From Bostrychus sinensis (lineage: Eukaryota > Chordata > Actinopteri > Gobiiformes > Eleotridae), in assembly GCA_020698575.1 (NCBI GenBank), contig CM036251.1:33483288-33547287 (forward strand): DNA of 64,000 nt, given 5' to 3'. The translations under genes and the position numbers were made by a program. The notes beneath the pieces are model-generated. The model was not told the DNA's origin. It ran no database searches and saw nothing but the letters and a program-made list of their open reading frames with translations. Below are positions 24,794 to 35,794 of the stretch, piece by piece; positions within the stretch are counted from its first letter, which is position 1, and each line of letters begins with the position of its first letter.

Positions 24794-24801
24794 GTCGAAT
24801 T

Positions 24802-27119
24802 ACATTAATTATAAATTGTTGTCCTTATTAAACATCTAAGGTTTTTCTTCCTGATTTTAAGGTAAATGTTATTAATTGCATGCACATAATTGATGTCCAT
24901 ATAAAACAACTAGAGTTTAACATGGAGTGTAGAGTATTTTTATATATTATACATCAAAGCAACCCTTACATCCCAAATTTTAAGAAAATGTCCATATCAA
25001 CTAGATAAACTGCTAAAAAGTGCAAAAAAATAACACCAAAAGTGGGGAGTGAGTGCGGGGCTGTGTGTGTGTCCACAGCATGTTTGTAAAAGAGAGAAAT
25101 AATATAATATAATGTTGTTCTTTCATCAAAAACATACCTGGAGTTGTTTTTTTTTTTTGTTTGTTTGTTTGTTTTTTGTTTTTGTGTGTGTGTTTTGTTT
25201 TGCTTTTTTTCCCCATTTATGCTGTGAGGAAGGTGTTCTGAATTGGACTCAAACACACAACCACAAAGTCTGATATTTCACAGGTCTTTATTTAATGACA
25301 GGGCAAAGTGAAGCAGGTGAGTACTGAAACCAGAGGAGCACTGGGGGCAGCACTGAGCCAGGTCTGGTGCCGGCTCACAGCAGGAGAGCATGAGTGCAAA
25401 GACTGTAACAGGAGGTGACAAAAAAATACTACCTGGAAAAGTGAGCACACCAAAGTAGTTAGATTGACCAGGGGTGGGGCAGATGAAGCGGGGGGCGGTG
25501 GGAACATGGTCAAAGCTCTCTGGAAGAATAGCAACGATCCAAGAGCCAGGAAAACTGGGATGACATTCCACAAGCAGGAACACAAAAGTTGTACAGAGAG
25601 AACTCCAGGAACAATAAACAAGAAAATACCTGAGGGTGACAAACAGAAAAGCAGAACAAATGATGAACAGGATTCTGTAGCAAAATTGACTGGAGGGTTC
25701 TGAGGAAGTCCCAGAGACGATGTCAGAGAGCAGTAGTGGGAGATCAGCTTCAATACTGTGCTGGTTGTGAATGTGCCACAGGTGTGTGATTACAAATGTG
25801 GTCTGAGCCATTTTGATTCTACTCTTTACCTCTGTATAGCAACACTATAAAGTGCACAAAGTGTAGCCCTAGAACCACCTGAGGCATAGAAGGGCCCCAC
25901 TGTGAGCTCTGCAGTGTTTTTCTGTTTTCTCTGCCTCTTTCCTGGGCAAACTGTGATGGGTTATGTGTTAGCGGGGCCAGCCTTTTCACCGACCCTCTGC
26001 TCTTTAGACACACACTTTACTGAAGCCTGAGCACTTTAATACTGTAGCCCTCCTCCCTTTTCAGGTAATAATCAACGCCTGTCACCTACTGCTGGCTGTT
26101 ACCTCTGCACACTTTCATGGACTGTACTTAACTGTATGGACACTTCATCTTCTGTCATTGCACTGAATTCTGTTGCAATGGCTGCTGTAGCTTCTTGTAG
26201 CTACGGTAATTCTTTTTGATTGCACCCTCTGCACTGCTATAACTGCTGCTTACTCAACTTGTCAACTTGATGTACAGATGCTGCTGATTACATATGCCTC
26301 AGTGGCACAGCTGCTTAAACATGTCATTTACCCTTAGCAGTCTGTAACATCCTTTCATGTAACTTGTACTAACATTGCAGTCTGTGTGACTTATGTAAAT
26401 TTTTTAATGTCATAAGGCGACTGTTCTCAATTCTGATTGGAAGATGTTTTTGGAAGCAGCACCTGAACTTATAAAAGGTGGAAGGAAAGGGCTGTCCTCA
26501 AGTCTGAACGTCTGACAGACCAAAACGTTGCTCTATAAATGATTAAATGAAGAGTGAGACAATGTGTGGGAGTTTTATGATCTTTTCAACTTGTGTAAAT
26601 TTTGAAATGGAGCTGCTGGAAACTGAATTTTCTTCAGCATCAATGCAGTATCTGTTCAATCTAATTTACATTTTAAACATTATACAGATGCATTTTAGAG
26701 GTGTTCCATTTATGATGCATGAGAGCTTCCTTACTAATGTTACTGTCAGAATATATCCTCCTGAGTTCTAAGAATAGCACAAGCTGAATCTTTTTATTTT
26801 ATTTACCTGTAAAAGTATAGAATGAGTGCTTTATAGCCGCCTGCACTTAACAGAGCCTGTGTGTGTATTCCTTTAAGCATATCACTCAGCGTGTTTATAA
26901 AGACCTTTACAGTATGCGTTGTTCACATACATGAAAATGATGACGTAACAGCCCCAATCTGAACAGCGATTGGCTGTCTGCTGGATGTCAGCTGATCCCA
27001 AACTACAAGGTGTTTATGTCTCATACATTAATTTTTAATCAGATGACAGTCAGTAATATCTGTGTAAGTACTTTTGCTGAAAACATTATGAGAATGTCTT
27101 CAGAAAACCACAAGATCTT
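24802..27119. other. Intergenic DNA, possible retroelement remnants
   Basis: Around 25,140-25,200 there is T/GT-rich low complexity. At 26,468-26,540 a TTATAAAAGG box is followed 60-70 bp later by CTATAAATGATTAAATGAAG, a layout that could be a solo LTR, but no terminal TG...CA pair or target duplication could be fixed. The long minus frames at 25,278-25,811 lack known motifs. Confidence 0.25.
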
Positions 27120-28600
27120 TAAGAGGTTGGGAAACAAACAAATACAAATACATCTTGTACTACAGTTTATTCACACCCATTGTCGTTCTCTAATCAAAGA
27201 TGGCATTCTTTTCCAAACAGTCTGAAGACGTCTGGGCATCAAGGTTATGAGTTTCTGGAATGTTGGTGTTGGAATTGGTCCCATTCTTGCCTGATATAGG
27301 TTTCCAGCTGCTGAAGAGATTGTGGTCATCTTTAAGGTGTTTTGTTTTTTTGTTTTTTCTCTATGTTCTCTATAGATCTGGACTGCAGGCCAATTCAGCA
27401 TCGGACTCCTCTACAACAAAGCCCTGCTGTTGTAATAGCTGCAGTCTGTGGTTTTGCATTGTCGTGCTGAAATACTCAAGGCCTTCCCTGAAATAGTTGT
27501 CTGGAGGGGAGCATATGTTGCTCTAAAACCTTTCTATACCTTTCAGCATTCATAGTTCCTTCCAAAACACAGACCTGCCCATACTGTATGCACTTATGCC
27601 CCCCATCACCTTCAGAGATGCTGCTTTTGAACTGAACGCTGAAAACACGCCTCATCTTTCGGAGGACACAGCATCCATGATTTCCAAAAAGAATGTCAGA
27701 TTTGGACTGGTCTGACCATAGAACACTGTCCCACTTTGAAACAGTCCATTTCAAATAATCTTTGGCCCAGGACACGGCAGCGCTTGTGGACAATGTTCAC
27801 AGATGGCTTCCTTTTTGCATAATAGAGCTTTAGTTGGCCTCTGCAGATGGCATGGTGGATTGTGTTTACCCACAGTGCTTTCTGGAAGTATTCCTGGGTC
27901 CATTTAGTAACACTATCATGCTGATGAGTGATGCAGTGTCGTCTGAGGGCCCCAAGACCACGGGCTCCAATAAAGGTCTTCAGCCTTGTCCCTTACACAG
28001 AGATTTCTCCAGTTTCTCTGAATCTTTTCACAATGTTCTGCTCTGTAGCTGATGAGATTTGCAAAGCCTTTGCAATTTGACGTTGAGGAACATTGTTTTA
28101 AGTTAAGTGAAATAAGGGCTTTTTACACTTTTTTAACCAAGTGAGTGCCTGAATCTTGTTGTTTTCTTCATTGTTTTTAAAGTATTCCACAATCTTTTTA
28201 CTCTTCAGTCTTTCACAGATTGGAGAGCCTCTGCACATCTTTACTTCTGAGAGACTCTGCCTCTCTAAGACTTCCCTTTTATAGCTAATCATGTTACAGA
28301 CCTGAGATCAATTAACTTCAGTAGTTGCTAGATATTCTCCCAGCTGAATCTTTTTAAAATTTCTTGCTTTTTCAGCCATTTATTGCCCTGTCCCAACTAA
28401 TTTAAGACCTTACAGACATTAAATTTGAAATGAGCTCATTTTGTGCATAAAAGTGTAAAATTACTCAGTGCAAACATTTATGGTAGCTATGTTCTATTGT
28501 GAATAAAATATTGGCTCATGGGATTTGAAAGTGTTTTAGTTTTAATTTTATTCAAATTTTTAAAAATGTTCCCAACATTTCTGGAGTTCAGGTTGTATAT
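27120..28600 (-). mobile_element. Decayed Tc1-like element with transposase remnants
   Basis: A long stretch matching a common fish Tc1-type family in layout. Minus-strand remnants read WDSVLWSDQSKSDILFGNHG and YRKVLEQHMLPSRQLFQGRP near 27,793-27,476, then IPTPTFQKLITLMPRRLQTV near 27,260-27,180. The right part (27,800-28,330) is the decayed N-terminal coding half. The right end at 28,568-28,600 (CCCAACATTTCTGGAGTTC) is the family terminus. Many stops and shifts. Confidence 0.75.
27476..27793 (-). pseudogene. Tc1-like transposase fragment (around first catalytic Asp)
   Basis: An open run of 105 codons carrying VLWSDQSK, equivalent to the first DDE Asp block, and HKCIQYGQVCVLEGTMNAER, the strand region before the second Asp. 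The frame ends at the GRP that normally precedes the second Asp motif; continuation is in another frame at about 27,400. Confidence 0.75.
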
Positions 28601-29304
28601 AAACTGTTCTGTAAAAACACTGATATGATGTTTTACTTTCTCTTGAATGTGTGCTGTATGTTCATGCTACTGTCAGCTCTGCCGTTTGTGCACTCTCTTT
28701 TCACTGCAGTTTTTCCTCATCTTTTTTGTCTCACCACTGATTGGCCAAGGACATATCTTCTAATCTTATCTTTTCCAGCTCAGGAGCAGGAGATCTACTC
28801 CACAGAGATCTACTTCGATAGACAGTGAATCAGCTACAAACCTAGTACTGATAACCCAAGCTTAACCCCAAAGTTACCTTGTTAGCTTTCTAATCTAGCT
28901 TCGTAGTACAGGCCCCTGCTTCAAGGTTTAATGTGTGTTTAGAGATGGTCTTCTGCACATCTTGGTTTTTGGTAATGAGTGGTTATTTGACTGGTGCACT
29001 CTGGGATGCCTGCAATCAGAGGTGTGAGTACCGTTCACTTTGACTCCAGGAGCAGTCCCAGTTGAGTGAGAAAGCAACACAGACCTAACTACAAATTAAA
29101 GTCAAGAAGTGGAGCAAAGTGACTTTAATTTATAGCAGCACAGTATAAAAGTCGTTAGCATTGTTTGTTTTTGTTTTGTTTTGTTTTGTTTTTGGGGGGA
29201 GGGTCTTTTTGATTTCTTTGTCTTACCTTTTCTACCTTTTGATGATTAATGAAAAATGTTTGAAAATAAATAGTTAAAAAAAAAAAAAAAAAGTAAAAAG
29301 AAGA
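28601..29304. other. Intergenic DNA, nothing recognised
   Basis: Includes a T/G-rich stretch (29,160-29,200) and an A run (29,276-29,292). No gene. Confidence 0.35.
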
Positions 29305-29434
29305 GTCTTTTCTGTGCAGAGTTTGCATGTTCTCCTGCTCTAGGTTCCCCCATAAGCCCAAAGCCTGCATAACAGGCTATTCCCCCAGCTAGGTTCTCCT
29401 GACCAGGAACCTGGCTGAGATATGGAGAAGGGTC
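29305..29434 (+). mobile_element. SINE-like repeat, left half (split by hAT at 29,443)
   Basis: TGCAGAGTTTGCATGTTCTC, CCCAGCTAGGTTCTCCTGAC and GATATGGAGAAGGGTCCCC match 48.4 and 58.4 kb. Its right half continues at 30,671 after the hAT element. Confidence 0.65.
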
Positions 29435-29442
29435 CCCAGCAG

Positions 29443-30670
29443 TAGGGATGAGCAATATTGCAAAAACTTCTTATCACAATTTTCTGAAAGCCTAGATCAC
29501 TATCTCTGTACACATTGTAATTTCCTATTGCCTTTAAGAAATACCTAAAGCTCTGCTTCATCTGAAAGTAAAAACAAAAAACCTATAGTACATATTTTGT
29601 AGACAATTTAGAACTAAAAGTAAATTATGTTTAAGTATTTGCTTTGTGTAACAGTATGTGAAAAGAATAATGTTATTTTATGAACCAAACCATTCATTTG
29701 AGTTTTGTATTTTTTGTATGTTATGTGCTTATTAAATGTATATCCTGTATTATACATATTTTTAACCAGACTGAATTTGAATGATTTCTTTTCTTTTCAT
29801 TTCTTTTTCTCCATAAACAGCTCTACAGTGCTCTGAGTCTGTCCTGCCCTCGTGACAGTGGTTTTCTGCTCACCTCGCGCACACATGATCCACTACAGGG
29901 ATCCACTGTAGGGCCAGTTTATTCATTCCATGCTGGAGCCTGATAGACCCGTCTCCCCCTCTCTCAAACGACACACTGCCACAGCCTAACCAGAGCCTGA
30001 GACACCTCTGTAGCCCTCCAGTCTTTAGTTTGTTTGGGTTTAGTGTGTTGGTCGTTTAAACTGAACAGACCTGGGACACACGCTGCTCACCGCAGGCTGC
30101 TGTGTGCCACCAAGTCACGTGACAGTGCAGCAACACACACTGGAACATAAGGTGAGGTGGATCAGAGCAGGTTAAAAGTGAGTGGAGAGGTGACTCCTGA
30201 TCTGATGAGTCAAAATAAGTCACCCCAAACATGATTAATCTTTACTTAACTTTCATAATGACAGCAATGAGCGACAAGATGCATGTCCTCATTTACAAGC
30301 AGTGCATTATCACTAACCTTATTAATGAAAGAAAACACTCCATTGTGACTCTCTCAGTGTATGAAAACATAAAGTCCAAAGGCAGCACAAGTTAAAACTC
30401 CCACAGACTCCACTGCCACACTAAGGTGCTGCTGCAGAGCCCCGCTTAGACTTCACTGTGATTGGTTAAATCTGCGCTGCATGACAGACAGAGGTGCACC
30501 AATTGGAGAATAGGGCGGGAGAAAGCAGACAACATGTGTCTGTTTGAGCATGAACCTGCTCTAAATAGAAAAGTACTGAAGAAGCCTTATTTAGCAATCT
30601 TTCCAAATTGGCAGCTCGTCAGAAGTTCAGATTGTGACATGATGTAACATTGTTACATCGCACACTCCTA
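29443..30670. mobile_element. Non-autonomous hAT-like element inserted in a SINE-like repeat
   Basis: Ends TAGGGATGAGCAAT (left) and, inverted, TAGGAGTGTGCGATGTAACA (right). The flanks CCCAGCAG (29,435-29,442) and CCCAGTGG (30,671-30,678) form an 8-bp duplication with two differences. Removing the element rejoins the two halves of a SINE-like repeat seen intact at 48.4 and 58.4 kb. No transposase reading frame. Confidence 0.75.
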
Positions 30671-30750
30671 CCCAGTGGCATTGAAAGATGGGTCAAATGC
30701 AGAGAACAAACTTCCCTACAGGGAAAATAAAATGTACCTTACCTTAAAAG
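30671..30750 (+). mobile_element. SINE-like repeat, right half
   Basis: AAAGATGGGTCAAATGCAGA followed by GAACAAACTTCCC and a ATAAAATGTACCTTACCTTA tail, the same 3' end as at 48,620-48,712. Confidence 0.65.
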
Positions 30751-32829
30751 TTTCTAATAGTTGCAAAAAGCAACTAGAATTGTATTCTAATCAGCAGAAA
30801 ATGTCTGCTCTTAAGTCTGATATCAGTCCTCTAAACATAATACATCTTTAACAGAACAGCCAATATTTATGAAAGTCTGCCATATAATAATATTGGTATA
30901 ACTGCAGTTGAAAAGACCAATGTGAGCAGGATTGTTTTTCTCCTCAGTAAATACTGTCACACTGCCTCCTACAGGTGATCTGGTGTTAGTGCATCATTCA
31001 GTTAGTTCAGTTGAGTGACAGCTCCCAGTGTGAATGTGAACCAGGCCAATTAGATCCACAACACAGGTGCTTAAGTCCTTCAATTTCCTTTCGTCTCCAT
31101 CCTGAGCCTTGGTTTGAACTTTAGCAGGTTGTTCTTGTCTGTAGGCGGAATCAGTTGCTGCTCCATGACTTATGGCTTATTAGATTTAGAATCAGAGTTG
31201 TGTTTATTGCCATTGTAAGTGAAGTGGGTTCACATGACTAGGAATTTGCTTTGGTAACTGGTGCATACGTGCATACATAACACAAAACAAGTATCATGCA
31301 GAATAAAATACTCTGCCTGGACAAAAAAAAAGTCACCACATGGGTGATTATGTTTCAGCTGAAAACTTTTTTTTTTAACCCTAATTTAAAAAAAATTTAA
31401 CCCTAATTGATGCAGTTAGTAGCTGATGCATTGACCAGCTAGGTTCACGGGCAGATGACGATACCAGGATTCACTGGGCTCAAAATATGAAAGGGAGCAT
31501 GAGACCCCATTTTCACACATTTTCACACAAGGCCTGAGTCCAGACCTTAAGCCCACTGAGAATCTTTGGAATGTGCTAGAGAAGACTTTGTGCCACTTGT
31601 GACTTTGGTCACTTTGCTCTGTTACCGCAGAGCAGCCACACTCAGACCGGGGAGCAGCAGCAGCAGCAGTGGTGAGCGCAATGACACAAAAAAGGCCTGC
31701 TGTCTACTTTTATATGGGTAAATGTTTGAGAAAACTTTGGATGGGGACAGTTTGAATCCAGGGCTTCACTTAGATTAGAAAGAGAAACTTCCTCCGCTGC
31801 AGGCCTGGTCGTGTATTTACCTGGACGCGCCCGGGACTGACCACCAGGCAGAGACACCTTCAGCCACAGAAGAATGCGTGCCCCTGCCTCCCTCCACTGA
31901 GTCAGGGCTGAATCGCAGCCACTCGCCTCTTGTCCAGGCTCGGCTCATTGTGGCTATGCTTTTACATCTCCTGTATTTAACATGCTTTACGCATTGCCAA
32001 ACATCTGTGTATTGTAAATGTTGAATAAAATAATCTTGTTCAGCAAGATACATTTGTATTATATGCCATATTTCTGCCTTTAGTTCTTGTATGTAAAATG
32101 TTATTGTGTCTTGTACATATGCCCTTCAGAGACTGATGTCTTCATTTCACCCTTGCTCTTCCTTTGTAGCCTTCTTCTACCTTTTCTTTTCTCCTAACTC
32201 TTCTCTCTGTGATTCAAAACTCATTCTTCTTTTAAGAGCACTTTATGGAAAAAGGCTTGAATTTGTTTTGAATTTGAATGCTTCAAGGACACTTCAGAGC
32301 CGTTTTTTGAGTGTTTGGCAATCGACAAACTTTCTTCATGCTTTGCTTCCTTTATGATTTGAAGCTGTGATAACCTTTGGAAGAAAATATTACTTTTGTG
32401 TGTGAGCTGAAGATGAATCTGTTGATTGTCCCAGATAAAGAGAGTTGTACCATCTTTTATCAGCTGTGTCCTGTTCTGTCGTCAGTGACCTTAGATGGTT
32501 GGGGCCATACTTTTATTTTTTTGTTCCCTCATGTGTGACTTTGACCTGGGCATGTTTCAGACTCCTCTTGTCTCTGTCTGGAAGAAATGGAGACTGCTAA
32601 AACCTCTGTTAGTTGGTGCTGAGTGAGAAATAATCTTTAGAAAGAAAATTGCAGTGGACTCCTGGGTCACAGTCTCTCCAGTCCTGCTCAGAACAACTTC
32701 TAAATTTGAATTTGGCATTTAATTTTCTCATATCTCTTAGCAAAAACTTTCAGTTGTGAGACATAGTAATGAGAGCCATGTGGACTTAGGTTAAAATATG
32801 AATAATGAATTTTTGTGTTAAACATCAGA
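30751..32829. other. Intergenic DNA with a LINE scrap
   Basis: Other than 31,175-31,320 no element is recognised. Minus frames at 31,640-32,050 lack family motifs. Confidence 0.35.
31175..31320 (-). mobile_element. LINE 3' end fragment
   Basis: AGAATCAGAGTTGTGTTTAT, TGCCATTGTAAGTGA and ACTAGGAATTTGCTTTGG resemble the antisense 3' terminus of the same broad LINE class. Short and non-coding. Confidence 0.5.
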
Positions 32830-33130
32830 CATTTTTTAGGCTAAAATAAGTGCCCATACACTGTCTCTGGACTTGTTCTGATTATTTCAGCCATCACTAC
32901 GAAACAGCTCATTTTTCATCTGTTCATCTGTTAGCATTGTGTTGCTAATAGCCATGCTAAAAAGCCATTTTCAGCTCTGTCCAAGCGTTCTCTGCAAAGT
33001 CAAAATAACAGCTCCCCAAAAGAAGACGTTTCCCATACATATACATTATTTTAACTTATAAAACATAAAATACTAATGCAAAGGTGTCCAAAACTATTTC
33101 AGAAAGCCTGAAAAAAAGGTCCTCTAAAAT
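32830..33130 (-). mobile_element. TTAA-type MITE family, inverted partial copy
   Basis: Read on the minus strand it starts AGAGGACCTTTTTTTCAGGC and continues TGAAATAGTTTTGGACACCT, then TTTAGCATGGCTATTAGCAA. Its far end fades out near 32,830. Confidence 0.65.
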
Positions 33131-33664
33131 TGAAAGCCGACTCTACTGATTACCATCCCAACTGCAAACACATAGTGAAATAGCATCAGAAGAAAAAGAA
33201 GTTCACAACAACAATGGTGAACAGCATTTTTTCCTATTGTATTTCTCAGAACAGGTAGCTCCGCAAACATCGGCAACAACCTGCCATTGGTCATTCATGT
33301 TTGTATCCTTGTGGGGACATGTCTCTCACTGTTGTTTGTGCCAACAGGTTGAATGGCAGTCCTAGCCCTGGGCTCCTTCTACTGGGGACTTCAACACTCA
33401 CATGGGCAGTCACAGTGACACCTGGAGGGGTGTGATGACCTCCCTTTTCTGAACCTAAGTGGGGTTTTGTTTCTGGGCTCATTAAAAAAGAGACTGAAGG
33501 AGGATCGTGTTTTCTGGTTAAAAATGATGACGTGACTTGTTTTAGGCCCAAACTCTGTTCTACCCTTTCCCCTTCATTTTGCATGTTCATGAGAGGTGAA
33601 GGGACATCTGGGCAGTTTGTAGTCAGGCCAGACTGTCTCATTACTTGCTACTGGTGGGCCTTAA

Positions 33665-33870
33665 AGTGGAAAATAACTTTTTTTTACCTTAAATACTTTT
33701 TTGGGAGTCTGTGTGATGGTTAAATAAGTTGTTGTGCGGTGAATGAAGCATCCAGCACCTAACCCGCTGTCTCTGGGCCGAAAACGACACTTGCAAATCT
33801 GAGCTCCTCCGACCTGGTGTCATGGAAGTCTCGTATCTCATAAGAAAGCGGCACACTTTGGTTAGCCATA
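33665..33870 (+). repeat. Dispersed repeat, copy shared with 2.24 kb
   Basis: GAGTCTGTGTGATGGTTAAA, ACCTGGTGTCATGGAAGTCT and AAGAAAGCGGCACA match the 2.24 kb copy. It differs mainly in a central 30-bp stretch. Confidence 0.7.
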
Positions 33871-35158
33871 CATATTTTTGTCATGGCAGAGTGGCCAAAG
33901 GGCAGAAAAAACAACAATGGGGAAACAAATGTAAAGCTGAGCAAGGGATCAATTGGACTTGTATTTACAATAGTGCGAGTACAATAGTAGAGGAAAATGA
34001 GGCAAAAACAGTGAAGAAACAAGGTTCAAGAAGTGTCATCTGTGCATCACTGGTTGGTCCTGGTTTTGTCCTGATTTTTTTTTTTTTAAAGAGCAGAAAG
34101 ACCACACAATTGATGCAAATCAACAGTAAAAATTGCTTTATTCTGTATTCTGTTGACTGTTGAACAAGGAACATTTACATTGTATGTCACTCAAAATACA
34201 GAGCTTCAAACACAAGCATATATATGTATATATTTAAAAGAAAAAAGAAAAAAATCTCCATCAAAAGGATTGTGAAAGTCACCCCAGACCTCATCACTAC
34301 CACTTTATGGAAATCAGGAAAACACAGAGTGACCTTATCTACAAAGAGCCAATGGTCTATCATATGTTAAAGGAATTCACATCAGCTTTTAATACAGCAA
34401 TATTTAATAACTGATAACAGCACGGAAAAGTTTTTATTCTGTATATTTTTCTAAGCATACAGACCTGATTCATTCAAGCACTTAATTATGTTCTGTTCCA
34501 GTACAGGCAATAAAGGGAAGACCTATTGCCTTAAGTGATATACAAGTTCTGATTATGAATTAGTCCATTGTGTGCTTGAGCAGCGATTAAACACTTTCTG
34601 ATGCATGAATTATGAAAACCTGAGTCAAGATTTTTTTGTTTTAATACTTCCAAACATACATGCACCGTAGCAGATTTTACCGGTGTCCAAAAATTTTAAA
34701 GTGTGTCCCTGAAAATATGTATATTTTTTAAAAACATTTCTGGTGTTAACCTGCTTTCTGGTGCCAACATTTCCGAGAAAACACAACATCACATGACCTG
34801 TACCATGATGTAACAGATGTTCATAGACCTTTTTCACACTTCCACATTTAAACCGGAAGTTGCCAAAGACTGTGGGAAAGAGTGGCCTGAGGTCCACTCT
34901 GCCAGTGCATTGGCAGGTTCAGGATGGATCCCCTTACAAGACAACAATACAGCATTAGACATTAAGTTTCAATTCATATGTGTGATCAAGTAAGTATTTA
35001 GGTTACTAACTCATATGACTTTTTTTTATATTGTACTACTTCTATGCTGAGAATCTAACAGAAGACAAGAACTTGTAACTAGGCTTGTTATAGCATTGTG
35101 TCTTATATGTCTGTGAAGACTCTCATCCAGGGTAATTGCATTGCAATAAAAGGTTTAA
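33871..35158. other. Intergenic DNA, nothing recognised
   Basis: AT-rich; short frames without known motifs. Confidence 0.35.
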
Positions 35159-35340
35159 AAAGCAGTCATCTGGACTTGGCTTTTAATGTTGAAGACCTCT
35201 TATCTCTTATCCAAGAGGCTTTCTCAAATCTGAAACCACTCAAGCTTAGAAAATTAGAAAATTGAGAAAGCCTCTTGGATAAGAGATAAGAGGTCTTCAA
35301 CTTTAAAAAACAAGTCTGCTAAAACTGCTTTTCAAACCAT
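35159..35340. repeat. Foldback repeat with perfect 40-bp arms
   Basis: 35,188-35,227 (GTTGAAGACCTCTTATCTCT...) is the exact reverse complement of 35,262-35,301, with a 34-base loop. Pairing continues imperfectly outward (AAAAGCAGT/ACTGCTTTT) to about 35,159 and 35,335. The GACCTCTTATC...CCAAGAGGCTT words recall a widespread fish repeat. Confidence 0.85.
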
Positions 35341-35794
35341 TTGTTGCAATTATGTCTTATAATAAACTCACCTGTGTTCTTGGTCTGTGCCATCTTTGCA
35401 AGTGACTGGTGCAGGCCTGAGCGGGTGGAACAGCGGAGCTGTGAATAATGTGCAGTCTGGTACAGGAGTGCAACTACAGAATCCTGCAGAATCCTTTACC
35501 AGCCACACAGCTACATGAAAAGGCTAACAAGTCAGCCCTTTCTGTTTCCAGTGAGATCTTTAAAATAATAATAAGTATTAAAGTAAATACTTAACATGAC
35601 TAACCACCTGTCAATTAATAAATCTGAGGTTAGCAGAAAAAGAAATTTAAAAATATGCTGCAACTGCAGCAAAAGAGAAACAGTGAACACTAACATGAAA
35701 TGATAATGAATTTTTAGCCAACCGGCTTTCTGCATGTTGTCAAAGCTGCAGTCTGTGAGGCTCTTCGCTCTTCCTCATGGACCTGAAGCACCTA

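Noticed and set aside
25278..25811. 177- and 153-codon minus frames
   Set aside because: Two overlapping hydrophobic frames in a repeat-like stretch, with no recognised domain and no splice context.
26060..26560. Solo LTR with TATA and polyadenylation signal
   Set aside because: TTATAAAAGG and an AATGATTAAA-type stretch are present, but no TG...CA ends or target duplication could be located.
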